Shown piece by piece: positions 46,011 to 56,989 of a DNA stretch of 64,000 nt. The notes beneath the pieces are model-generated. The model saw only the letters and a list, made by a program, of their open reading frames with translations. It had not been told where the DNA came from and made no database searches. Made by a program: the position numbers and the translations under genes. Position 1 is the first letter of the stretch; each line of letters opens with the position of its first letter. Source of the DNA: Nothopassalora personata (lineage: Eukaryota; Ascomycota; Dothideomycetes; Mycosphaerellales; Mycosphaerellaceae); the NCBI GenBank assembly GCA_033816765.1, contig CM066288.1, positions 1,240,001 to 1,304,000 on the forward strand. The letters run 5' to 3'.

Positions 46011-48114
46011 TTCGACTAGGTAGTCGGGCGCGGTAGCATCTAGTAGGCCTAGAGCTTACACTCCTTATCGGTTAGCTTATAACCTAGCTTACGGCACTTC
46101 TTGCACAGTCTCTTCTTTATGTAGCGCTTAGTCTCTACGTCGTCTAAGAGTAGGAGGTTCTTAAACTCGGCTAGGCGAGTGTCCTATAGGAGGCGGTTAA
46201 CCTTACGACGGTTACTCGAGCCGCTAGAGCCTACTACTAGTAGAGAGCCGTTGGACTTGTCGTCTTTCTTAGCGGTAGACTTCTTCTTACTTAGGTAAAG
46301 AGTCTCGGCGACCTTAAAGTTCTCTTCGGCTTTAAATAAGGCGTTAACTGCCTCGTTAAGAGTCTTCGGGTTAGCTTACTAGTAGCGGATAAGGTAGCGG
46401 TAGTTCAGCTTGCGTATTAGGTTGTCTATAGCGTGCTTACCCGTTATACGCATTAGGTTAGCGTAACGGCGCTACTTACGATAGAGCTCGGCAAAGGAGT
46501 CCTTAGAGTGGTCCTCTAACTGCTTTAGGGTCGCTATGCTATCGCGGGCACGACCGATAGGATTGCGATTACCGTACTACTCGATTAGAGACTTCATTAT
46601 CTTATTAACTAATAAGTATAGTCTCTTACTACCGCTTATAATGCCGGCGATAGATAGGACCTTCGGGTTAAGTAGTACCTATGCACCGCTATCGGTGTAG
46701 TCTAATATAAACTTAAGCATAGCGTCCTTATCGCGGAAAGTAGTTACTAATAACTTAGTCTCTAATGCGCTAATCCACTTCTTAAGAGTAGGTCCCTTTA
46801 ATTCTCCGTCTTTATTAAGGTCGCCTTAGAACTTATGCTTTAGTCCGTCGACGTTCTTGTCGGTTCTCTAGGGACGATCGAGCGTGTCGACTATATCAGG
46901 ATATTATTAAAGTCTACCTTAGTAACCTTCTTAGACTTCTTAGACTTACGGCGGCGAGCACGGCGGTCGTCGGAGGAGGACTCGTCGCTACTGCTACTAC
47001 TATCGCTAGAGTCCGGATTATATCTCGCCTTCCTACTCTTACGCTACTTACTAGCCCTATCCTTTCTACTAAGCTCTTTACCTAACTTATCGGATAAGTC
47101 TCTACTACTAGACTACTTACGACCCTTGTCCTTATTCTTGTCCTTAGGAGGCGATAGTTCACGGCCTAAGCGGCGGCGTAAGATGGATCTTAATAGTAAG
47201 GATCGGCGGTCCTTACCTCTCTCTTCTATACGGCTACGCTACTCGGCGGCCTCTAACTCCTTAGCATATACATTGCGTAGGGCTTAGAGATTATACTCGT
47301 AATTAGTAATAGCTTCTTTATAGTTATCTACTTTACGCTAGAGCTTATCGATGTGGGCTTCGCGTTCCTTAACCTAGATTATAGCTTACTTCGCCTATGT
47401 ATAGGACTTCTTAGCGTCCGCGGGAACTAGCAATGCCTTAAGTGCGGCTAGCTTAATCTAAGCAGCACTAAGGTCTTAGATAGCTAAGTCGCGTTCGGTA
47501 ACTATAGTGTTACGCTCTATAACGGCTATGTCGCGTTCTAACGACGCCGTATCGCGTACTTAGGTAACTAGGTTAAGATTGTTAACAGTAGTGTCGCGTT
47601 CTACTATAATCTTAGCTAGGTCCTTACGGAGGTCGTTTTACTAAGCGTTTAACGTCTTAAGTAGCTTGTCTAGATTAGCTACCTTATTCTTTACGTCGTT
47701 AAGTTGCTTACGCGTAATTCCGAGTTCCGTTTATAACTTATCTCTATAGGCCTAATTCTCGTAATAGCTCTTATATAGCAACTTGGCGAGGTTAGAGACA
47801 TTACGGTACTCCTCTTCGCCGCGGCGTAGGATGAAGTAGATAGCGGGAGGTACGGACACGTCGCTACCGTACAACTTTTCGAAAGCGGCGATATCGAGTT
47901 AGGTAAGCGACTTAAGCGTTGCCCGATAGGTCTTCGCGACTTATGTCTCTTCAATTCCCGCCTCTTTACCTTTATCTATCGCTACGTCGTCGGTGTAGTC
48001 CACTACTACTATAGCTTCCTTACCTTCCTCCTCGATGATCTCGTCGTCGTATAGGAAGTCGCTTAGGTTAAGGTATGCTTATAGTTCGGTAACTAGTTTA
48101 CCGAGGTTAATCAT
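46011..48114 (-). pseudogene. Z2 gag, RIP-inactivated
   Basis: Begins ATG at 48114 (minus), collinear with Z1 gag. Coiled-coil-like middle, Ser/Asp-rich part near 47000, and a zinc knuckle near 46110-46060. One patch of the opposite strand is open; that is a shadow. Confidence 0.72.
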
Positions 48115-48469
48115 CTTTTACTAGAGGCGTTCTTATTCTTACTCTTACGTCGTATTACGACCTTAAGTCTATATGTTAAGTACCGACTCGCGTTAGACTA
48201 CTAGTCGTAGCGCTAGTAGCGACTACCGGCCGCCGTTACCGCGTACTATTCTATTACCTTAGGCACGATAGGGTGTCGTGTTTTGTTAACTAGGGACTTG
48301 TTAACTTAACTTAAGTACGATAGGTGTCGTGCTTAGTGACTTAACTTAGTACGTTTACTGTCGCACTTTTTTACTTAGAGTCGTACCTAGCCTATAGACT
48401 TAACGCGCTTATCGCGTTACTTGATCTACCCTTCGTAGATCCCTCGTAGCTTATCTACGGAAAAGAATA
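48115..48469 (-). other. Z2 leader
   Basis: About 355 bp between primer site and gag start on the minus strand. RIP-altered; no gene seen. Confidence 0.5.
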
Positions 48470-48478
48470 GTCTAACAA
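48470..48478 (-). promoter_or_regulatory. Z2 primer-binding site, self-priming type
   Basis: Minus strand TTGTTAGAC, 2 nt after the LTR. Complement of GTCTAACAA in the LTR (plus-strand 48511-48519). It is the less-mutated form of the Z1 pair. Confidence 0.6.
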
Positions 48479-48480
48479 AG

Positions 48481-48641
48481 TGTAAGGGCACCTACTTAGG
48501 TAGTACGAAGTTGTTAGACAAGCTATCTAAGAGGTGCGCGAGGCGCGAGAAGTTAATATATAAGCCGAGGCACGCGGGTCGGCCCGGGCCCGGTCACGTG
48601 ACTTGCTACGTTCACTCGCTATGCGGCTATAGGCCGTCACA
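48481..48641 (-). repeat. Z2 5' LTR, only lightly RIP-altered
   Basis: 161 bp. Retains CACGTGAC, TTGC, TTCACT, ATGC and GTCACA where 40923-41083 reads TA in each place. Confidence 0.92.
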
Positions 48642-49264
48642 CTCGTAGCCTAAAGAATTTATAGACTTCCGAGATGTATACGTACCTAATAAGTAGGCGA
48701 AGCGTAAGATGCCCGACGGGGTTAAGTATACGATTAATCTCGTTAAAGGAAAGAAACCCCCTTTTAAGCCGCTATACTACTAGTCCTTAACTAAGCTAGA
48801 GGCCTTAAAGGAGTACCTTACGTAAGTAATGGAGAAGGGGTAGATTAGGCGATCCGTAAGCGAGGCGGGTGCGTCTATCCTATTCGTGCTAAAGAAGAAT
48901 AGTACTCTTAGGCTCTATGTAGATTATAGAGACCTAAATGAGATTATAGTAAAGAACCGGTACCTACTGCCCCTAATTAGTAAGACCTTAGATAGGCTAT
49001 AGGGCGCTAGGCTCTTTACTATAATCGACCTATAGGATGCCTACTACCGTATTCCTATTAAGCGAGGAGACGAGTAGAAGACTACGTTTCGCACGCGATA
49101 CGGTTACTAAGAGTACTTAGTTATGCCTTTTAGGTTAACTAACGTACTAGCTACCTTTTAGGGGTACATTAATAAGGCCCTTACTAGGTTAGTAGATAAC
49201 ATTTACGTAGTCTACCTAGATAACATCCTTATCTATAGCGTAACGCGTAAGGAGCACGTACGAG
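48642..49264 (+). pseudogene. X pol: RT, RIP-inactivated
   Basis: Continues X. KPPFKPLYY near 48760, [21 protein letters not shown] near 48840-48900 and IIDLQDAYYRIPI near 49021-49058 belong to a Ty3 RT. The catalytic motif reads YLDNILIYS near 49217. Interrupted at 49265 by a solo LTR. Confidence 0.8.
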
Positions 49265-49699
49265 TGTTACGGTTCGGATGAAGGACGGTGCAGGACGTGG
49301 CATGGGGAGGAAGAATCAGAAGACACGAACCAATCGCTAGGAAGAGAAAGGAACCCCACGTCCGGGTCACGTGCACGACCGCGCGCTTAGTGCATGGTCG
49401 AACACGACCGCAGAAGTAGCGTATGGACGTACACGACCACACGACCAGACGACCGGTCGAGTGGACAGACGGACATCTAACACCGGATGGCATACGAACC
49501 TCCTTTGTATTTAGGAACGCTAGAAACCCTTATGGTTCTGATGCGTTCAACTCATGTTACTATCTCACTGATTGGAATACAACTCTTATTCCTATCATTT
49601 ATCTTCGCTCAGCTTGCTTCAGCCTCTCCAAAGAATAATACCGCCACGTGACTTGACTTATCTCTCTTTTGAGACTAGCCCTGGAACGAGACAATAACA
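49265..49699. mobile_element. Solo LTR S1, not RIP-altered
   Basis: 435 bp starting TGTTACGGTTCGG and ending CAATAACA, flanked by the perfect duplication acgag (49260-49264, 49700-49704). Rich in CA/TG, unlike X around it; inserted after X was mutated. A 71-codon open stretch inside (49423-49638) has no coding features. That it is a solo LTR rather than another small element is inferred from TG...CA ends and 5-bp duplication. Confidence 0.8.
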
Positions 49700-49704
49700 A
49701 CGAG

Positions 49705-50583
49705 CCGTACGCGTAGTACTAGAGAGGCTACGAAAGTTCGCCCTATTTACGAACCTAAAGAAGTGTAGCTTCTTCTAGGAGAGTACCGAGTTCCTAGGAT
49801 TTATCGTAAGTGTCGTAGACGTATCGATAGATAGGAGTAGGGTAGCCGTAATTGAGGAATAGCCTACGCCTATAAGTTTTTATAAGGTTTAATCCTTCCT
49901 AGGATTCTATAACTTCTATAGGCGCTTTATTGAAGGGTACTCGAGGATTGCGAAGCTATTAATAGACCTACTAAAGGGATATAAGAATAGTAAGAAGTAG
50001 GGGCCTCTTATATAGTCCGCTTACAAGGAGTAAGCGTTCTAACGGCTAAAAGCTAGGTTCCTCGGAGCACCTATCCTAAGGCACTTCGATCCTTCGTTAC
50101 GTACGAGGGTTAAGACGGATACCTTAGGTTTTACGATTATAGGCATTATCTCTTAGCTATTTAGGACTAAGTAGCATCTAATTGCCTTCTATTCTCGTAA
50201 GATAATACCTACCGAGTGCAATTATAAGACCTATAACTAAGAGCTACTAGTAGTAGTAGAGGCATTTAAGTATTAGCGACCGTACCTCGAAGGCGCATCG
50301 TATACGGTTTAGGTACTAGTCGACTATACGAACCTATAGGGTTTTATAATAGTAAAGTAGCTAAACGGGAGGTAAGCTCGATAGGCGACGTTTCTATAAT
50401 CTTTCGACTTCGTAGTAGAGCATAGGTCGGGGAAGAGTAACCTAGCCGATACGCTATCGCGACGTAGTAACTACGTACGCGTAGCGTAGTAGACGTCGAA
50501 CTTACTTCCTACGCTATAAAGTAAGCTATCTTTCTAGAAGGAATCCCTATTAAGAGAGAACGAGCCTATAGTAAGGCGCTTAA
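49705..50583 (+). pseudogene. X pol: RT end and RNase H, RIP-inactivated
   Basis: Continues RT ([16 protein letters not shown] block near 49900-49940), then RNase H with KTDTLGFTI near 50112-50140 and a NLADTLSRR motif near 50440-50465. All stops are TAG/TAA. Confidence 0.78.
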
Positions 50584-50924
50584 TGTTGCGGTTGGGCCTT
50601 GTCCCTCGTCACGTGGGTGGCCTAGGAAGTGTCGATCCTCGATATGTCTCTAAAGTAGTGTGAACGAGAGTTCACTACAAGGTTGCAACTTAACACAAGA
50701 GTGTTGATTTGAGTTGAGCACGAGGCTCCTATCTACTCGTAAAGAAGCGTCGTCTATATAGTGCCATGTCTTGGCGTAACTGATCAGACTGAGCAGACTG
50801 ATCACTGAGCAGACTGAGCGAACTGATCACTGAGCTGATCAGTCTGAGCGAAGTCGACCTGCTCAGTTTCGGTCCTTCCCGAAGAATGAGTGGCTGTGGG
50901 TTCTTCCTGAACCGAACCGTAACA
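50584..50924. mobile_element. Solo LTR S2, not RIP-altered
   Basis: 341 bp, TGTTGCGGTTGGG...CCGAACCGTAACA, with imperfect 13-bp terminal inverted repeat. Perfect duplication cttaa (50579-50583, 50925-50929). Its right end, reversed, equals the left end of S1. Holds a cluster of short repeats (50780-50850). Confidence 0.82.
50780..50850. repeat. Nested short direct and inverted repeats within S2
   Basis: Repeated ctgatca, cagactgagc and gatcactgagc units, many of them self-complementary (TGATCA). About 70 bp able to form several alternative hairpins. Confidence 0.85.
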
Positions 50925-50929
50925 CTTAA

Positions 50930-52590
50930 CCGCTACCTACGAGAAGATATAGGATAAGGCGACGATAATAGTAGTAGGAGCCTACGAGCCGTAGGGGACC
51001 CAATCGCTACTAGTAAGAGTGTGCGCTATAATAATGTAGGGCGGCCTAGGTAGACTACTTACACTACTAATGAAAATCGTATAGGGGAGAGACGATAGAT
51101 ACGTCGCATACTTATCGTAAGCGCCTAGCGAAGGGGACGCTAAGGACTAGTATATAAAAGACGGGTTAGTCTATCGCGGGAACGCGATTATAGTACCCGA
51201 AGACTATGTAGTAAGAGTATAGCTACTCTACATACATTATAACGACCTACTAGTAGGGCACTTTAGTAAGGTAAAGACTAAAGAGCTACTACGACGTTAT
51301 TACTAGTAGGAATTACTTAGTACGGATGTAAGGGAGTATATAAGAAACTATAGGGCTTGTTAGACCTCGAAGGCGAGGCGCTATCGACCCTACGGCAAGC
51401 TATAGCTACTACCTAGGCTAGACGGTCTATAGTAGGAAATTACTATAGATTTTATTACGGACCTACCGCTAAGTAAGCGAGGAGAATGCGTGTATAATGC
51501 GATCCTAGTAATCGTCGACTGCTACTCTAAAATAAACTTATACATTCCTACGACTAAGACATATATAGCGGCGGAGCTTACGAGGATCTTATAAGACGAA
51601 GTCGTACGGCATTATAGTATGCTAGCGGGTATAGTAAGTGACCGCGGGTTAGTGTTTACGAGTAAGTTCTAGAGTAACTTCTACTTCGAGGCGTAGGTAA
51701 AGCGTAAGCTATCTATAGCTTTCTACCCTTAGACTAACGGCTAGACTAAGAGGATAAACTAAACCTTAGAACAGTACCTTCGTTATTACTATAGCGAGAA
51801 CTAGATAGAGTAGGCTAAGTAGCTAGCTATTGCTAAATTCGTATATAATAATAGCGTCTACCCTACGCTACGTATAAGCCTATTCGAGATAGCGTATAGT
51901 TAGAGACCTAAGATTGCCCTAATACCTATAGGATCTCGAGGCGAGATCCGGGAAGGGGAGGTACTAGTAGCGGTAGACTTAGTTAACCGTATACGAGAGA
52001 TGCGCTCTACGCTTACGAAGCGTTAGGAAATTGTAGTAGCCGATTAGACTCGCTACTATAATAAGACTTATAAGGCTAAGAGCTATCGCGTAGGCGACAT
52101 AGTCTTATTATCTACGAAGAACCTAAGGTTAGCATTACCGAAGAAGAAGATAGGTCCGAAGTTTATTAGACCGTACCGCATTATCGACGCTATCGGTTCG
52201 TAGGCGTACCGCCTAGTACTACTAGCCGACTTAAGAATTTATAATGTATTCTATATATCCCTCCTCGCGCCGTACGCGGGTAGCGAGAAGGATAGAGGTA
52301 CTATAGCCCTCGCTAATAAGGACGGGGAATATAAAGTAGAGGTAGTACTAGGAAAGCATAAGTATAAGGGTAAAGTGTAGTACCTAGTACGATAGAAGGG
52401 CTAGCTAGAAGAGTACGATAGCTAGGAGCTAGTATAAGGACTCGCGAATGCTACGCGTATAGTAGCCGAATATAAGGCGTTAGCGAAGACGGTATAAGCC
52501 GGCGAAAGGATCCGCGAAGGCTACGCGTATAGTAGTCGAATATAAGGTGCCTACGAAGGCCGTATAAGGCGCTAAAATAAGGGTATAGGT
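50930..52590 (+). pseudogene. X pol: integrase and C-terminal domain, RIP-inactivated
   Basis: The integrase zinc-binding part lies at about 51230-51370 and the catalytic core at 51440-51900, with IVSDRGLVFTSKF near 51630-51670 and TNGQTKR near 51737. The C-terminal part at 52080-52440 reads a chromodomain-like YLVRQKGWLEEYDSWEL at about 52381-52431, with stops read as Gln/Trp. A short direct repeat (gcgaangctacgcgtatagtag) follows at about 52444-52550. Confidence 0.75.
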
Positions 52591-52849
52591 TATGCATTTA
52601 GGCCCTAACCCTCCGGTAGCTAGATATAAGGACCTCTACCCCCGACAGTAAACTTAGCTATAACTAGTATAGAAGACACTAACCTATAGTGTCTTCTATC
52701 GGACTAAAAGGCTCGCTTACTTAGTCGAGCGAACGCCCCCGATAGTAATAACATTAGAGAGGGAGGTAAGGAGAGAGAAGAGTAGAGAGAAGAGTATTTA
52801 TTTTAAAAATAAACTTTTATAGGGCGCGCTACGGCGCTACGTAGATAGG

Positions 52850-53764
52850 AGATAGGCGCGTAGTAGGCGGCTAATATACGCGGAGCGCGCGATTACTCGT
52901 TATTATCCTCCTTATTATCCTCCTTATTATACTCGCCCCGTAGGGCTAGTAGTAAGAAGGCCCTATCGGCCGTAGTAGTATCGATGTTTCTAGCCTATAG
53001 GAACTATAACTACGGTTAGTATAGGACACGTATATAATACGTATATTACTTACCGCACGGCCGAGCTCGAAGAGCCTATTAAGGGCCCTATTCTACTCTT
53101 ACTATAGAACTACGGATGTAGTAGCGGCGGCGGAGGAGGGGGTAGTAGTAGTAGAGGCGCCGGCGAAGCGTACGCGGGTGTCCCCTATACGCTTATTCTT
53201 ATAGGTAGAGAACTGCCTCTTAGCCTAGGAGGAGGTTAGCCGATTTATATAGGGAGCGATAGTACGCCGTATACGGCGAGCGTAGGGAGCGCTAGCGAGG
53301 CGTAGCACTTACCTCTAGGATCTACTCGCCTAGCTAGGCGTAGAGCTTGTACTACTAGTCTAGAGCATCCTACTCTTATTTAGTAATAGGGTTACTAAGC
53401 CCCTAGGCGAGCTTATCGCGCTAGGCGCGAGCGGCGCGTAGGCGAGCTACTAGCTACGCGATAGCGACGCTAGTGTTACTAATGTAGGGGTACCTAATGT
53501 CTCTATAGCGCCTACACTTCTTAAGTAACTCGCCGGTAGTAATACTATTACACGTATCCTACTCGTCTACTATACTATTAGTAAGCTTATCGTAAGCGAA
53601 GAGCGTATTAAATACTTACTAGCTATAAAGTACGGGAGGTACCGTATATATATCTTAATATCTATACCTAGGCGCCTAGCTAGTAAGGACTTAGGGGTCT
53701 ACGGCCCTAGTACGCTAAACTTACGCTTCGCTAGCGTGTCTAGTACGCTAAGCGCGCTAGACAT
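52850..53764 (-). pseudogene. Antisense gene of X, between pol and 3' LTR, with putative intron
   Basis: Counterpart of 11331-12360 in Y. On the minus strand it starts ATGTCTAGCG at 53764. Likely intron 53619-53567 (53 bp): GTAAGT donor, CTAAT branch, TAG acceptor. The intron body is unlike that of Y while both exon flanks are alike. Downstream it shares ELLKKC.RYR, AIAQLVARLRAAR, RQF.TYK.KR and RALN.LFELGRAVS blocks with Y. Function unknown. Confidence 0.6.
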
Positions 53765-54176
53765 CTATACTAGTAGTGCTAGTAATAGTGTTAGTAGTAC
53801 TAATAGGCCCCCTATAAGGGCCTCCTAGCGGAGCTAGTCTTAGATAGCTTCCTCTAAAGCTATAGTAGTACTAGCGGGTCGCTAGATAGTCGCTAGCGAG
53901 GAGCTAGTAGATCGCTAGTAGTACGGGTATAGTACGCTACGAGAACGTAGTAAAAGGGAAAAGAAGGAAAAGGAGGGAGAGGGTACGCTTCTTAAACCCT
54001 CGAGTTAGTTAACCCGGTAACTATAACTTTACCTACCTATACCCCGATAACGACACGTACGAGACCCGTAGGCGGGTTATATAGTAACGGAATCTACGAG
54101 AAGTAGATAGATTACTTATATAGAAACCTCCTAAAGCCGCGAGCTAAGGGTAGCTCGTCCTAGAAGGGGAGGTAGT

Positions 54177-54374
54177 TATAAGGGTAGCCTATAGCTAACC
54201 CTTATATATAATACGGCTATACCCGGCTTAGTATACCGTACGTAACGCGTATACGTACACTAGGAGACGCGTATAGCGTCTATAGAAGAAAGTAAGCTTT
54301 AGTTTATCTACGATTAGAAGATCGTAGGCGTACTATATATTACGACATCCCCTTATAGCCTTACGGTCCTTATA
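54177..54374 (+). repeat. X 3' LTR
   Basis: 198-bp partner of 23736-23933. Polypurine tract gaaggggaggtagt precedes it. The base after it starts ctatt, not the expected duplication. Confidence 0.9.
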
Positions 54375-56205
54375 CTATTATTTATTAGCCTTAAGGGCTA
54401 GATTTATTTATAGTATCGTATATCTTACTATGCTTATATAACTAGACTATAGAGAAGCTTACCTTAGAACTGCCTTTTAAGGTAAGATCTAGTTTATTAT
54501 TATAGACTCTAATTCTAGGGAGCTATAGTATTAAAAGTAAAAGGAAATAGAGAAGTAGATCGCCCTTACTTATAACGGCTATTTTATCCTTTAGTCCTAA
54601 CTAGATTCTAAGAACCTTACTAAGACCTAATATAAGTACACCCTCTAGACTACTACTTACTACTAGAACTACTAGAGCCTCTAGAACCCCTCTTATAGGA
54701 AGTCGAGTTAATTATAGCACCCTCCTAAAAGTCGTTATTAGTACTAAGACGCTATAGGAACTAACGAATTAGGGTAGTAACTTTATCCTAAGAGAGTAAG
54801 TTAGAGAATAGGAGGTAGATCTTAAGTAGGACAGTTCTAGAACTATTACTAGGAGCCCTAGGGATGCTTAGGCGCTAGTCTATATCGCTAGGGATAAGCT
54901 AGGTAGGTAGTATCTAAAGACTCTATCTAGAGGTACTTATACTAGGAGAATATAGAACTAGAGATAGGAAGCCCTTACGTAGAGGACTACTACGTATAAT
55001 AGGAGGAGAGCGACTAGCTTATATACTACCCTAGAAGGTAGTACTAGTAGATCGAGTATAACCTATATCTAGCTACTAGTAGATTCTAGATAGACTAGTA
55101 GTACTCTACTATAGGGTCCTTAGAGAGAAGAAGCTATACTTATCGTAGTAATTATTAAGAGCGTAGTTAGTATAGTAGCCCTTAAACTATCCTAGAATAG
55201 TATAGTAGCTAGTAAAGGGAAGGTTAGATCTCTCCTTATAGCGGTTATATACGCTGCCGAAGTACTAAATAAGATAGTCTATAGTAGAAGCCTATAAGCT
55301 AGGAAGGTAGTTCTAACTACTATTAAGGTTTATAGTTATAGTATTAGAGATACGACCTTAAGGATCGACTATTATATAATTAAAGTCCTAGGTAGCCGCG
55401 TTAATCTAACCCTAGTTTAGTAGGTTAGTAATACTACCCTTAGTAGTTAGAAGCTTCTTCTTATAGAAGGTAACCTTAAGGGATACTATAGTAAGCTATA
55501 AGGTTATATTCCTCTTAGTAATCTTACGCTTACTATCAATAATCTACTTAACTAGCCTAAGTGCCTTAATAAGGATCTTACGCTTAGAGAGCCTACTAGA
55601 TATAGGTAGGCCCTTTCTACTATTACTAGGAGGACGCTTATTAGGATCGTTACCGTTACTAGAACTAGTTCTACTACTAAAGACATTACTAGTACTACTA
55701 AACTAGTTTATAGGAGTCTACTTAATAATATCTTCCCTTAAAATACTATTATATATATAGTATACCTTACTAAAGCTTCTTAAAAAGCTTTAAGAATATA
55801 CGTATAGTAGTTATTAGTATATATAAGTGTATATAGTAGTCTAGAAGGGGGTAAGAGAGGTATAAAGTAGTATAAAGTAGAGAGAGTTGCTTAGTAAAGA
55901 ACTAGCTTCTTTTATATATACCTATAAGGTCTATACGTTATTACCTAGCTATAAGAGCCTTCTTAAGCCGAGAGAACCTTCTATTTACTTCTAAAAGCGG
56001 AAAGATAAGGCCTAAAGGTGTCTAAAAGTAGGTTTATAAAGATCTCTTATATATATAGATCTAATAAGACCGCTATCCTTAGTATATGCCTACTTATAGC
56101 TAATCTAGTATCTAAGGCTAGTAAAGGTGTTCGAGATTAATATAGTAATATAGGTAATATTAAGTTAATTAGACTACCTTTATAGCAGTTAGTCTAAAGG
56201 GAGAG
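54375..56205 (+). mobile_element. RIP-degraded repeat remnant, probably internal part of a Copia element
   Basis: Very TA-rich. One plus-strand frame stays open through TAG/TAA for some 400 codons at 54379-55740, rich in Gln/Tyr when read through, but I recognise no domain. At about 56040-56205 a frame resembling the extreme end of Copia pol (..SKGRVL) runs into a polypurine tract aaagggagag and the LTR. No 5' LTR is present, so the left part is missing or replaced. Confidence 0.45.
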
Positions 56206-56380
56206 TGTTATAAATTATGTAACTAATAGCTATATTAGTTAGGACTTAGCATATACACACTATATTATACTGTTTCTGTAGCTAGATAGTCTTATACCCT
56301 ATAGCAATTCATAAGGGTTACTAATCTACCCTATCGTTTCAATCTAGAAGCTTGTACTCGTTAAATACCTATTTACAACA
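56206..56380 (+). repeat. Copia-type 3' LTR at the edge of the repeat block
   Basis: 175 bp, TGTTATAAATTATG...TTTACAACA, preceded by aaagggagag. It marks the border between RIP-altered and normal DNA. No partner LTR lies in the window, so the assignment rests on its ends and the tract before it. Confidence 0.6.
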
Positions 56381-56989
56381 TTTACTAGCACTCACCGTAG
56401 CGACAGCTGGCTGTGCTACCAATCGTCCATCGTGGCTCTTCGACATGCTCGGCGAACAATATATACGATGAGTATAATCATGACCGATCTTCAGCTTCGG
56501 AAAATTGTGCTCTCTGGACCATAGCCCACAGAAACATTGGAATGTGCTGGAGATTTGCATACAGATGCGCTCATCGAACAGCCAGAAGCTTTTCTGTCTA
56601 CATGCCGTTGTTACAGCTCCCACTGTGGTACGACCTACAGCTCTTCTGCTTCAATGTAGCAATGAAGTTGTCAATTAATGCGGCAGCGGCATTCGAGCTC
56701 GACACACTTAAGTGATAGAGAAGAAAGAAGGACGACAGGAATGTACTCATTCGGTCTCGTTGCCATTTATCTGCACGTTAATCACAGGCGCGAGTTGCAA
56801 TCCATAACAGTACAGTAGCCTTGCGAATCGCACTGGCAGAAGGATCATCATGGCGATAGCCCGTTCTGTGTAGGTAGGCAAGATCGTCTGGTAAACACGC
56901 CAAGCACAGGGTCATCAAAAGCTTCTCCTCTCTTGATAGAAGCTTAGCAATGATCTTGGTAGTTCTCCTTCCGTGCTGTGAAGGCAGCA
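56381..56989. other. Non-repeat intergenic DNA
   Basis: Normal base composition. Open stretches on both strands (56413-56715 plus, 56369-56623 minus) overlap each other and show no family or splice structure I can support. Confidence 0.5.

Larger units (their letters stand above)
40923..48641 (-). mobile_element. Z2: RIP-degraded Ty3 element, minus strand, inside X
   Basis: 161-bp LTRs (40923-41083, 48481-48641). Perfect target duplication ctcgt (40918-40922, 48642-48646). Polypurine tract on the minus strand (41084-41097). Collinear with Z1 in inverted orientation and lacking the E insertion, 7.7 kb. Together Z1 and Z2 form a large inverted repeat only 584 bp apart. Confidence 0.93.
23736..54374 (+). 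mobile_element. X: RIP-degraded Ty3-type element carrying nested insertions
   Basis: 198-bp LTRs (23736-23933 and 54177-54374), TATAAGGG...CCTTATA, originally TG-starting. Gag 23946-25095, protease 40339-40922, RT 48642-49264, RNase H 49705-50583, integrase 50930-52500, antisense gene about 52850-53764, polypurine tract 54163-54176. Removal of Z1, Z2 and two solo LTRs, each with its 5-bp duplication, restores one element of about 7 kb. The outer flanks (aagtc left, ctatt right) do not match, and the right flank does not continue A2. Confidence 0.85.

Noticed and set aside
49423..49638. 71-codon open frame inside solo LTR S1
   Set aside because: No motif, and the LTR is bounded by a target duplication; short open frames occur by chance in unmutated DNA.
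50780..50850. CRISPR-like array in the TGATCA repeat cluster
   Set aside because: Units are too short, no regular spacers, and the organism is a eukaryote.
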